NCBI GenBank assembly: GCA_965662885.1 | Contig: CBFIJI010000081.1 | Span: 1 to 9,674, forward strand | Reading direction: 5' to 3' | Source: CBFIJI01 sp965662885 | GTDB lineage: Bacteria; Bacteroidota; Bacteroidia; Flavobacteriales; Flavobacteriaceae | Length of the DNA stretch: 9,674 nucleotides | Notes under the pieces: generated by a model | Database searches by the model: none | Seen by the model: the letters and a program-made list of their open reading frames with translations, nothing else | What the model was told of the DNA's origin: nothing | Shown: positions 1 through 6,861 of the stretch, piece after piece | Position numbering within the stretch: position 1 is the stretch's first letter | How the letters are laid out: each line of letters starts with the position of its first letter | Program-made: the position numbers and the translations under genes

Positions 1-239
1 TGAATGCTACTGTCCACCGTCATTATCAGCAACATAAAAGGGGCTTTTTTTTCTGTTTGAAATTGAAAATTACCCCTAAGGTCTGTAGTCGTTAAATAGC
101 CCGTTTGTTTGTCGAACAGCTGCACTTGATCCAAAGGCTTTTGAGTCGCTTGGTCAATGATGGTTCCTCGAATGGAATTTTGACCGAAGACCCAACAACT
201 AGCGAATAAAAAAATAAGATTAAAAACCTTTGATATCAT
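1..239 (-). CDS. Probable TonB-dependent receptor, N-terminal part (runs off the window)
   Basis: The reading frame starts with ATG at 239 and stays open to the window edge, giving 79 complete codons. Residues 1-20 (MISKVFNLIFLFASCWVFGQ) form a Sec signal peptide with a likely cut after VFG or FGQ. What follows, NSIRGTIIDQATQKPLDQV and then a TGYLTTTDLRGNFQF stretch, is the classic start of a carboxypeptidase-like regulatory domain (a small beta-sandwich). In Bacteroidota this domain most often precedes the plug and barrel of a TonB-dependent receptor, but it also begins other surface proteins, and the plug lies outside the window. The start overlaps the end of the HTTM gene by 20 bp, so it is the fourth gene of the operon and probably translationally coupled. 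In an operon with an imelysin-like lipoprotein, a receptor for an iron or other metal complex is the best guess. Confidence 0.7.
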   Translation of the reverse strand, partial: MISKVFNLIFLFASCWVFGQNSIRGTIIDQATQKPLDQVQLFDKQTGYLTTTDLRGNFQFQTEKKAPFMLLIMTVDSSI

Positions 240-1608
240 CGTTAAAAGGGGTTATCCATGAATAGTCATTAAATATCTTTTGTTCCTGTAATAGGTCCGT
301 ATTGGGATCAACAAAACGCTGGCTTAATCGACCGTTAAGTGCCACAAAGCTTTCCGCAAAAATCTGGGTGTTTTTATGGCCTTGTTTTTTAAAGTGATCG
401 CCTAAATGATGGGCATATTCTAAAATAAAATCGGGTTGAAAGCTCATTTGTTTTTCTTGAAAAGGAGTCAAAAAGTCTTCATTTTGAACATAGAAATACC
501 TGCCAGAAATGCTGTCTTTAACTTTAAAGGTGGTCTCCCCTTTTTTTTCCATTAACATAACCCGCCAAGAAAAGCGATAGCCACGTTCATTCCAAAATAA
601 TTCTCCAGGATAAATCAGATAGCGAAAAGGAATTAAGAGTTGCGCTCCCATAAAAAACACTATAAATGCATAGCTTAAAATACTGCGCTTGTTTGGGTAA
701 CTCGCCCTTGCGATGGGTCCTATTTTAAAAAGACCTCGAAGGGGTTGAAGTAGTTTAGAAAGAATTTGAATTACCCGATCATGAAATTGGGTGTCAAAAA
801 AGACCAGCGCAGAGATAATCATGATGTAGGGAAACATCCCGATGGGAAAGAGAGCTGCTGTTAAAACATGAAAAACAACAACCAAACCAAAACCTAGCAG
901 TCGTGTTTTACGGTAAAGCAGTAAAAATGGGATGGAAATGTCATAGAGCATTCCCCCCCAACTCATGGCATAGTGTACCCAATTGAGTTGTAAAAAGGTC
1001 TCTCCAATAAGGGGTAGATCGTATTTTGAAGGCAACCAAATTTTTAAGGGCATGGCTTTAAAGAGCCAGTCCGAATTGATCTTGGCCAAACCGGCGTAAA
1101 AATAAACAATGGCAATTAATACTTTTAAGGTATCTAAAGTCCATTGAGGAACTTTGGTATAGGTTTTCTTTTGGCGAAGGTTGTCCAAAGAAAAAGTGGC
1201 TGCTGCGGGGAGAAAAAATAGTAATAAGGAAAGAACACTTATAAAATAATAGTGGTTTAAATAAGTGGTCTTATCCATTAATTCGATATAGCTAAAACTC
1301 AAAAAGAAAGTCAAAATGGACAGTCTATATCGGTATCCAAGGGCCACACAAAGTGCAGCAATCCCGCAAATCAAAAATAAAATATAAGTGGCTTCTCCAA
1401 GGGGTTTTATCCAATCCAAGCCAAAATAAGAAAAGTGAAATTTAGGTTGTAAATACAAGGTTTCAATCCATCCTTTTCGGTAAAATCGAATAATACTATA
1501 AAACATCATTAGACCAAACCCAATTCTAAAAACAGCTAATGGGCTTGCGTCTGTCTGTTTTTTAAGATAGGATGAAATGGATGCCTTGCGTTTAGTCCCC
1601 ATCGGCAT
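220..1608 (-). CDS. HTTM-domain protein, homologue of vitamin K-dependent gamma-carboxylase
   Basis: This is a 462-residue polytopic membrane protein with an N-terminal multi-helix region (about 25-330) and a soluble C-terminal domain (about 335-462). Compared from memory with animal GGCX, several blocks match. YFYAGLAKINSDW (169-181) corresponds to YFIAGVKKLDADW, so K176 sits at the catalytic Lys218 position. LNHYY (117-121) corresponds to the region of His160. FHVLTAALFPIGMFPY (246-261) matches the FH...SIGMF block. The C-terminus has RGYRFSW (342-348) and LNGRLSQRFVDP (424-435), matching GYSW and INDRFQQRIFDP. GGCX uses reduced vitamin K, oxygen and CO2 to carboxylate glutamate; this organism could use menaquinone. 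The actual reaction is unknown. The gene overlaps the imelysin gene by 17 bp from the first ATG, or 11 bp from the alternative Met3 at 1602. Family assignment is strong; activity is inferred. Confidence 0.88.
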   Translation of the reverse strand: MPMGTKRKASISSYLKKQTDASPLAVFRIGFGLMMFYSIIRFYRKGWIETLYLQPKFHFSYFGLDWIKPLGEATYILFLICGIAALCVALGYRYRLSILTFFLSFSYIELMDKTTYLNHYYFISVLSLLLFFLPAAATFSLDNLRQKKTYTKVPQWTLDTLKVLIAIVYFYAGLAKINSDWLFKAMPLKIWLPSKYDLPLIGETFLQLNWVHYAMSWGGMLYDISIPFLLLYRKTRLLGFGLVVVFHVLTAALFPIGMFPYIMIISALVFFDTQFHDRVIQILSKLLQPLRGLFKIGPIARASYPNKRSILSYAFIVFFMGAQLLIPFRYLIYPGELFWNERGYRFSWRVMLMEKKGETTFKVKDSISGRYFYVQNEDFLTPFQEKQMSFQPDFILEYAHHLGDHFKKQGHKNTQIFAESFVALNGRLSQRFVDPNTDLLQEQKIFNDYSWITPFNDDIKGF

Positions 1609-2761
1609 CAGCGTAATCGACGTTGATACTCAAGGCTTGAAGCATATCAACTTTAAGTAAGATCACCGCTTCTTGGAGAGCGTCAAAAGTGAGTAACAAT
1701 GCCGTATTGTCGTCTTCTATTTGCAAGGCAAAATTATCGTTAAGACTGTCTAATTTTATTTGTGCGTTTTGCAATTTACTTTCAATCAATCCGCTTAAAT
1801 CGTCTCCATTTTTGGTGGAGTTTAAATAGTTGAGATAGGTTTTAAAACTTTGTCCTTCTGAATTAGAGCCAAAGGCTTTACCTGCAAAAAAGTTGCATAC
1901 GGCTTTTAGGGCTTCCTGAGCCAAAATCTTGGAATATGTTTTTCCATAATAGGCTTCCACATTTCCTTGAAGGGGACTTCCGGAAAAAACCCCGGCAGGA
2001 ATACCAATTTTATTGGTTCTTAATCCCTTTTCGTAATAATAAATAAAGTCATTGGTCAACTTATTTAAACTGGAGGTGGCGGTGTTTTCAGTGGACGCCT
2101 TAAAGCTTTCGACCTCTTGGATCCAAGCTTCTCTAATGGTATTGGTGTTGCTTACCATGGTTTCAATCAATACTAAAAGGTAGTCGCTGTATTGACTATT
2201 TTCCAAATATGTATTTAGGATTTGAGCATCGTTTTCACCTAAGCCAAACAGCATATAATCCAAAGCTGGAAATCCTTGTGCTGCAAAATTATTGGCATTG
2301 TTTAAATCGTATTCAGCAGTGGCAATATTATTTTCTAAGCGTTCAGTATTGGTCGGATAGATGTTCATTTTATTATTAAAATAAATTTCTTCTGCTTTTC
2401 CAATATTGAACATTTCAATATGTTGCCATGCTTTATAGGTTTCTAACCACTGTGCTCTTGCTAAAGACAAATGAGCTTGATTGGGGTCGTTTGTAAAGGT
2501 ATCGAACGCTGTTTTTAGTTGTAGAATTTCCGTATTAAATTGATCATAAGCGGGAAAGATGATATTATCGGCCCAATTGGTCAACAGATCCGCACGATTG
2601 AAAGCGGTGGGTGATGTTGGGTTGTTGGGTGCTTCCACTTCACTACTTGTTTCGGGCAGTTCGGCTGTTGGGGAGTTGTCTCCTAAACCGTCTTTTGTAC
2701 ATGAAAAAACCATCACAATAAATGCTCCTAAAATCAGTGTCTTTCTCCTCTTCATTTTCAT
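1592..2761 (-). CDS. Imelysin-like lipoprotein
   Basis: The protein has 389 residues with a lipoprotein signal (hydrophobic LILGAFIVMVFS, then Cys21), so it should be anchored in the outer or inner membrane facing the periplasm or surface. After a Pro/Glu/Ser-rich linker (about 28-52) comes a helical imelysin-like domain. Its marks are AWQHIEMFNIG (111-121), QGFPALDYMLFG (162-173), the RTNKIGIPAG block near 238-247, and the acidic tail SINVDYADADGD. The family is tied to iron uptake in bacteria. The GFPALDY segment stands where many members carry a GxHxxE metal motif, so this belongs to a variant branch and its metal binding cannot be assumed. The first Met (2761) and Met3 (2755) are both possible starts. 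The gene lies 58 bp after the DUF4856 gene, with a hairpin between, and its end overlaps the HTTM gene. Confidence 0.88.
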   Translation of the reverse strand: MKMKRRKTLILGAFIVMVFSCTKDGLGDNSPTAELPETSSEVEAPNNPTSPTAFNRADLLTNWADNIIFPAYDQFNTEILQLKTAFDTFTNDPNQAHLSLARAQWLETYKAWQHIEMFNIGKAEEIYFNNKMNIYPTNTERLENNIATAEYDLNNANNFAAQGFPALDYMLFGLGENDAQILNTYLENSQYSDYLLVLIETMVSNTNTIREAWIQEVESFKASTENTATSSLNKLTNDFIYYYEKGLRTNKIGIPAGVFSGSPLQGNVEAYYGKTYSKILAQEALKAVCNFFAGKAFGSNSEGQSFKTYLNYLNSTKNGDDLSGLIESKLQNAQIKLDSLNDNFALQIEDDNTALLLTFDALQEAVILLKVDMLQALSINVDYADADGD

Positions 2762-2784
2762 TATTTATACACTTTTACTATAAT

Positions 2785-2809
2785 CGCTACACAGGCTCAT
2801 GGTGCAGCG
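2785..2809 (-). other. Intergenic hairpin between the DUF4856 and imelysin genes
   Basis: On the minus strand CGCTGCAC (2809-2802) pairs with GTGTAGCG (2792-2785), 8 bp including one G-U, around a 9-base loop. It begins 10 bases after the DUF4856 stop and ends 23 bases before the imelysin start. No T run follows (ATTATAGT), so it is more likely a messenger stability or processing element that sets different levels of the two proteins than a full terminator. Confidence 0.45.
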
Positions 2810-2819
2810 GTTTAACTTT

Positions 2820-4055
2820 CTATTCATTTAATCCAGTAGCGGCATCAATTTGATCCGCAAGGGTCGTTAATGTTTCTGTAGTGACACTCCAAAAGCCATT
2901 GTCTTTCATTAGGGTGTCCAAAATGGTGTTTACTTCTGAATTCGTCATGTAGGGCGTTCCGTCTCCTTTTTGTCCAAATTGAAGGCTTAATACAAAACCA
3001 TAGCCTTCAGAAAGGGCGTGAAAGGCGTTAGCTATATTTCCAGTAGCGATTTCAGTTGCCCCAGATCTAAGATAATAGGAGGCTTTGTACCCAATAATTT
3101 TGGAGACATTGGCTTTGATGATGGCTGCTTGTTCGTCACGCAATTCATAGTTTTGAGCAACAATGGCTGCACGTCCTAATTTAAATGCATCGTAAATCAC
3201 TTGAGCAATACCAGGTTCGTCGGCTGCATCAATTTTTTTAAGGTATTTGTTTAACAAAACACCATAGCCCAATGTTGGGTAGGTTGGGTTTTCTTCAAGC
3301 CCATAGAGGTAACCAAAAGCTTCGTCCCAATAATGTTCCATTTTTGTTACATTTTTTTCGGTTGCTCCTTCCGAAGTGTAAGCAAAAACACCATTGTTGT
3401 TGTCCGCTACATTAGTCCCTCCGTCCAATTTAGTTGTTGATAAATAACCACTGATGATTTGATCGGCCGCCATTCCTCCAATGATCCCTTTGGTAAAGGC
3501 TTGATTGATTTCCAATCCTTTTCCATTGACATAAACGGTTCGATTGCTTCCTCCAGCATCGGTATATTGACCGGGAACTCCTGGAGAAGCGTCATTATTC
3601 CAAGCTGGGAAAACATTGGTGGTTACGTCTTGTATTAAAGCATCAAACATGGGTTTTACGGTAGCAGAACCATAACTGGAAACTTTACTCCCAATTGTTT
3701 TTCCGCTATTATCGAGCGTTTTATCTAAAAAGCCTGTCCCGTCATTAAACATGGTGTTAATTTGTTCGAAGGTAAAACTGTTGTCATTGAGAGCACTGTA
3801 TATTTCTTGTGCCATCTTTAACCGTGCCGTTTGACCCGTATAAAAAACTGTTGAGATACCTTCGCGCGTAAAAGAGTAGGCATCTGGTGGAAAAGGAACA
3901 ATTTCAGTGACCGTCTCGGTGACCGTTTCTGTGATAGTTACGGTTTCAACAACGGTTTTGATTGGGCCAGGAACATCAACATATTCGATGACTTCTTTGG
4001 TACAAGAAGTAAGTATTGTGAGAAGTGTTAAACTAAAGATCATTTTTAAATACAT
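2820..4055 (-). CDS. DUF4856-family lipoprotein
   Basis: The protein has 411 residues. A lipobox (LTSC, Cys18) closes a short signal peptide (MYLKMIFSLTLLTILTS). A linker of about 40 residues follows (EVIEYVDVPG, then Thr/Val/Glu repeats at 34-53, then PFPP), and the rest is a single domain from about residue 58. Blocks such as YSFTREGISTVFYTGQTARL, the GKGLEINQAFTKG segment, HYWDEAFGYLYG and the later ASYYLRSG match DUF4856, a Bacteroidota family of unknown function commonly next to imelysin genes. It is the first gene of the operon, 101 bp after the PepSY reductase gene, with palindromic sites in its leader. No Shine-Dalgarno is seen; the start at 4055 is favoured because it gives a charged N-region, but Met5 (4043) is possible. 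A metal-binding surface or periplasmic role is inferred from context only. Confidence 0.85.
   Translation of the reverse strand: MYLKMIFSLTLLTILTSCTKEVIEYVDVPGPIKTVVETVTITETVTETVTEIVPFPPDAYSFTREGISTVFYTGQTARLKMAQEIYSALNDNSFTFEQINTMFNDGTGFLDKTLDNSGKTIGSKVSSYGSATVKPMFDALIQDVTTNVFPAWNNDASPGVPGQYTDAGGSNRTVYVNGKGLEINQAFTKGIIGGMAADQIISGYLSTTKLDGGTNVADNNNGVFAYTSEGATEKNVTKMEHYWDEAFGYLYGLEENPTYPTLGYGVLLNKYLKKIDAADEPGIAQVIYDAFKLGRAAIVAQNYELRDEQAAIIKANVSKIIGYKASYYLRSGATEIATGNIANAFHALSEGYGFVLSLQFGQKGDGTPYMTNSEVNTILDTLMKDNGFWSVTTETLTTLADQIDAATGLNE
3904..3939 (-). repeat. Three tandem 12-bp units coding for Thr-Val/Ile-Thr-Glu
   Basis: Three consecutive 12-bp units lie at 3904-3915, 3916-3927 and 3928-3939; the first two differ at two positions and the third is more diverged. 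They encode the TITE-TVTE-TVTE part of the DUF4856 lipoprotein linker (glutamates 43, 47 and 51, with a further one at 37). The pattern suggests repeat expansion, and could shift in copy number without breaking the frame. Confidence 0.75.
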
Positions 4056-4063
4056 CGTTATGT

Positions 4064-4086
4064 TTATTTAGATTGAGTACAAATAA
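4064..4086. promoter_or_regulatory. Third, weaker copy of the 23-bp palindrome, in the DUF4856 leader
   Basis: The plus strand reads TTATTTAGATTGA at 4064-4076 and ends ACAAATAA at 4079-4086. It has 8 of 11 symmetric pairs and matches the 4112-4134 site at 20 of 23 positions when that site is read on the opposite strand. It ends only 8 bases before the DUF4856 start codon, so a bound protein could block elongation or initiation. It may be a second operator or a decayed copy. Confidence 0.45.
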
Positions 4087-4111
4087 CGTTAAGAATTGAT
4101 TTAAATCCAAA

Positions 4112-4134
4112 TTATTTATAATTAATCTAAATAA
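4112..4134. promoter_or_regulatory. 23-bp palindromic operator candidate upstream of the DUF4856-imelysin-HTTM operon
   Basis: The site has perfect 7-bp arms (TTATTTA and TAAATAA) around a 9-bp centre, with 9 of 11 symmetric pairs. Read on the minus strand it starts TTATTTAGATTAATT. It is followed directly by TTTGG, so it may overlap a promoter whose -7 element resembles TAnnTTTG, though the fit is poor. The same 23 bp recurs at 8464-8486 with 21 identical positions. It does not look like a canonical Fur box; a DtxR/MntR-type or other metal-responsive regulator is a guess. Confidence 0.6.
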
Positions 4135-4156
4135 AATTTGTTTGTTTTTGACTGAT

Positions 4157-6352
4157 TTAATAACAGTCCATTTTTATCTGTTTTTTTTGTTCAAATTCTG
4201 TTAAAGAGGTGTTCAACTTCGCAGTCACAATCTCTTCTAAAGCCTTTACTACGCCTTGCTGCATATTTAATGATCCACAAATCATAATGCTTCCCCCCTT
4301 TTGAAGTACTTCGGCAATCCAATCAGCCTTTTTTAAAATACGGTGTTGGACATACTCTTTTTTTGGAGTAGCTTGTGAATATATAGGATTAAAACTTGTA
4401 AGTCTTTTCTGTGCAATAGCTCCTTCAACAGTTGTCCGATAGTGTTCAAAGGATTCTTTTGTTCGACCTCCCCAAAACAAATGGGTCTCCACGTTTTTAT
4501 TGTTTTCCTGCAGCATGCCTAAAAACGGGGCAATCCCTGTCCCGTTAGCAATAAAAATGAGCTGTTGTGGGCTTTTAGGAAAGTGAAAATGAGAATTTTC
4601 TTGAATGCGTGCAGTAAAGTGGTCGTTTGTTTCTAACTGCGCCAAATAATTGGAGCATGCACCTTTTTGGTGTTGTTTGATACTTAATACGATTTCATCT
4701 CCTTGTTTCCCTATGGAGTACAGGCGTTCTTTTTCCACTCCTTTAGGTTGTATGGCTAAGAGGTCCCCAGATTGAAAGGAACAGTTTTTCGGAGGTTTTA
4801 AATGGATTAAAAAAGTAGCATCCGCATTTACTCCTGTTTTTTTAAGGACAGTAAACGTATCGGTCTGCTTAATCGTGGATTGGTTTTGTTTAAGGGAAAT
4901 GGAAATGCCTGTTTGTTCACTCCACATCCTAGTCCAATCTTGAAAAGCGTGCCAAGAGCTGTTGTTTATTTTATAGAGTGGTTGTATCGCTTTAAAATTA
5001 GCTTGTTGCTTTAGCAGTGTATCTAGTTTTATAGCGTATTGACAATAATCCGGATAATTTAAAGATCCAAAACCTACAACTGCATAGTTCAGCTGGGTCA
5101 AGGGGTTGATCGCTTGTAGTTTTTCTTCGAACTGACGGGCATTGGTTGGCGCATCTCCTTTTCCGTAGGTGGCTGTTAAAACAATAAGGTGTTTTGCCTT
5201 TTGATAGGTGGTATATTCATTTAATTGAGCGATGATCACTTTTTTCCTCGAGGCTAAAAGTGAGTTAAAAAGCGCGGTGGCAAAGGGATAGGTGCTTCCT
5301 GTTTCAGAACCTACAAGAATGATAACTTCTGCCTCATCATCAGTAAAAACGGTTGGCGCCTTTACACGATTTGCACGGCGTTTAAAAGTCATTGCAAATC
5401 CGGAATACATAAAAAAGAGTAGGGCAAAGCTTGTGAGCATTAAAACCAGCGACCATGCTATACTCCCCTGGCCAGTATGTAAAATATAACTCATACGGGA
5501 GGCCATCAGCACCCATGGATAGTTGACTTCACTGCGAATAATTTGTGAATATTGGTCTACCCAAAGTTCACGGTCTTTGAGTGCTATTTCAAAATAATCG
5601 TCTGAAGCCTTAGAAAAAGGAAAGGTCACTTTTCGGACGTCTGCTAAAGGCAGTTTGTCAAAGTTTAAGTGCTTAGAAGAAAGGGTGGATACATCTCCTC
5701 CATTAGCTACTTCTGCTACTGAGTGTTCAAGGCTTTGTGAAGGGAGAAGAGAAAAATTTTCAGCGGAAAGGAATACTCCTGTTGCAGCAACAACAAGGAT
5801 AGGTATAAAAAACCAACGGCTTAAAAGGACATGATAGCGTAACGTAAAAGTATCTTTTTCTATGCGAGAAAAGAGCCTGCGAATTCCACCTTGTCTTTTG
5901 ATTAATAAGAGCAATCCTGTGAAAGCAATGAGAAGAAGTAGCAAGGACACAAATCCCACAAAAAAGCGTCCGATACTTTTTAAAAATAGGGAACGATGGA
6001 GATTTCTTGCAAAGGTAAAGAGGGGAGCACTTTCTTGAAGAACTCCTATTTTTTCCCCACTAAGTGGATTGATATAAATATGTTCAAAGGTACCTGCTTG
6101 AGTCAGTACGGCAGCAGAAACAAAGTCATCAGCATCTACTTCTAAAGAGAGAACTTCATCATAGGTGCTTTCTAAACTCGATAGGGTTTGACCAAGCGTG
6201 ACTTTTTCAAGCGTCCCCAAGCCAAAAGGTTGTACAGATTGAACAATGGGTTCAAAAGATAGAATGATTCCTGAAAGCGATGCCATCAATAAAAACAGCG
6301 CCGAAGTCACTGCTAACGTTAAATGGCTGTATCTGGAAATGGATAAGGTCAT
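4157..6352 (-). CDS. PepSY-transmembrane / flavodoxin / FAD-NAD(P)H reductase fusion (probable ferric or periplasmic reductase)
   Basis: The 731-residue protein has three parts. Residues 1-325 form a PepSY-type region with four main membrane segments near 10-33, 125-151, 178-196 and 298-324; His10, His119, His174 and His292 flank them and are candidate haem ligands. Residues 343-480 form a flavodoxin domain, with the FMN loop GSETGSTYPFA (348-358), TATYGKGDAP (393-402) and VGFGSLNYPDY (426-436). Residues 495-731 form a CPR/CysJ-like reductase, with RLYS (543-546) and GACSNYL (564-570) for FAD and GTGIAPFLGM (604-613), GGR (628-630) and CGSLNM (692-697) for NAD(P)H; the C-terminus ends in Tyr. 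Electrons should pass from cytoplasmic NAD(P)H to FAD, FMN and membrane haem, then to a periplasmic acceptor such as a ferric complex. The gene starts 12 bp after the DUF2271 gene. Domain calls are firm; the acceptor is inferred. Confidence 0.9.
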   Translation of the reverse strand: MTLSISRYSHLTLAVTSALFLLMASLSGIILSFEPIVQSVQPFGLGTLEKVTLGQTLSSLESTYDEVLSLEVDADDFVSAAVLTQAGTFEHIYINPLSGEKIGVLQESAPLFTFARNLHRSLFLKSIGRFFVGFVSLLLLLIAFTGLLLLIKRQGGIRRLFSRIEKDTFTLRYHVLLSRWFFIPILVVAATGVFLSAENFSLLPSQSLEHSVAEVANGGDVSTLSSKHLNFDKLPLADVRKVTFPFSKASDDYFEIALKDRELWVDQYSQIIRSEVNYPWVLMASRMSYILHTGQGSIAWSLVLMLTSFALLFFMYSGFAMTFKRRANRVKAPTVFTDDEAEVIILVGSETGSTYPFATALFNSLLASRKKVIIAQLNEYTTYQKAKHLIVLTATYGKGDAPTNARQFEEKLQAINPLTQLNYAVVGFGSLNYPDYCQYAIKLDTLLKQQANFKAIQPLYKINNSSWHAFQDWTRMWSEQTGISISLKQNQSTIKQTDTFTVLKKTGVNADATFLIHLKPPKNCSFQSGDLLAIQPKGVEKERLYSIGKQGDEIVLSIKQHQKGACSNYLAQLETNDHFTARIQENSHFHFPKSPQQLIFIANGTGIAPFLGMLQENNKNVETHLFWGGRTKESFEHYRTTVEGAIAQKRLTSFNPIYSQATPKKEYVQHRILKKADWIAEVLQKGGSIMICGSLNMQQGVVKALEEIVTAKLNTSLTEFEQKKQIKMDCY

Positions 6353-6364
6353 CGAACCGCTTTC

Positions 6365-6856
6365 TTATTGTGGAAGAAGACGAATATATCGGATATATCC
6401 TGTTCCTTCTACAGTGCTTTTTAAGGCTTCGGAGGTTAGCGCAAACCTAACATCGTCTGAAAAATATTTTTTGTCTTCAACAGCGGTTTCCACACGAATA
6501 CTGTAACCTTGATCTATTTTATCAGAAGGAATTTGTAACACACTAATGGTGCGTTCTCCTCCAGCAATAGTTTCTCCAGAAATCGCATCAATATTATTGC
6601 GTTTTTTTCCGTAAAAATTATCCCACCATTTTCTGAGATCGAGGTACCATTCTGGATCTTTACCATGCACAAAAAGTGTTTGTTCATAGTCACCCTCTGG
6701 GTTCAACAATGAAACCACAATATAGGCTCCCTGCCCCTTGTAGTTGATCATTTGTATCATGCATTTAGTGGTGTTGGTTTCTGGAGGGTTTTCCATCCCA
6801 CTCCAGAGAAAGGCGGCTAAAATAAGGGTTGGGAAAACCATAAAAATCTTTATCAT
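6365..6856 (-). CDS. DUF2271-family periplasmic protein
   Basis: The protein has 163 residues and an N-terminal hydrophobic segment (MIKIFMVFPTLILAAFLWSG) that is a signal peptide or anchor. The rest matches DUF2271: GAYIVVSLLNPEGDYEQTLFV (43-63), a Trp-rich block DPEWYLDLRKWWDNF (67-81), and DAISGETIAGGER (90-102). DUF2271 genes commonly sit next to PepSY reductases, and the gap here to the reductase gene is 12 bp, so it is probably a periplasmic partner that takes or passes electrons. The DAISGET segment resembles the flavin-attachment motif of FMN-binding proteins, but Ala98 stands where those carry the acceptor threonine, so covalent flavin is doubtful. It starts 5 bp after the ankyrin stop codon, where GAAAG is the only ribosome-binding candidate. 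No ApbE flavin transferase gene is in the window. Confidence 0.82.
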   Translation of the reverse strand: MIKIFMVFPTLILAAFLWSGMENPPETNTTKCMIQMINYKGQGAYIVVSLLNPEGDYEQTLFVHGKDPEWYLDLRKWWDNFYGKKRNNIDAISGETIAGGERTISVLQIPSDKIDQGYSIRVETAVEDKKYFSDDVRFALTSEALKSTVEGTGYIRYIRLLPQ

Positions 6857-6861
6857 CTTTC

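Noticed and set aside
2559..2783. Plus-strand frame over the start of the imelysin gene
   Set aside because: It is an antisense shadow of the lipoprotein signal and linker; no independent evidence.
2761..2783. Possible fourth copy of the 23-bp palindrome before the imelysin gene
   Set aside because: Only one arm (TTATTTA) matches; overall about 14 of 23 positions agree, as expected by chance in AT-rich DNA.
3407..3616. Minus-strand frame inside the DUF4856 gene
   Set aside because: It lies in another frame of a supported gene and has no start signal or domain.
4150..4168. 5-bp inverted repeat at the end of the PepSY reductase gene as a terminator
   Set aside because: The stem is short, the loop is 9 bases and A-rich sequence, not T, follows on the minus strand.
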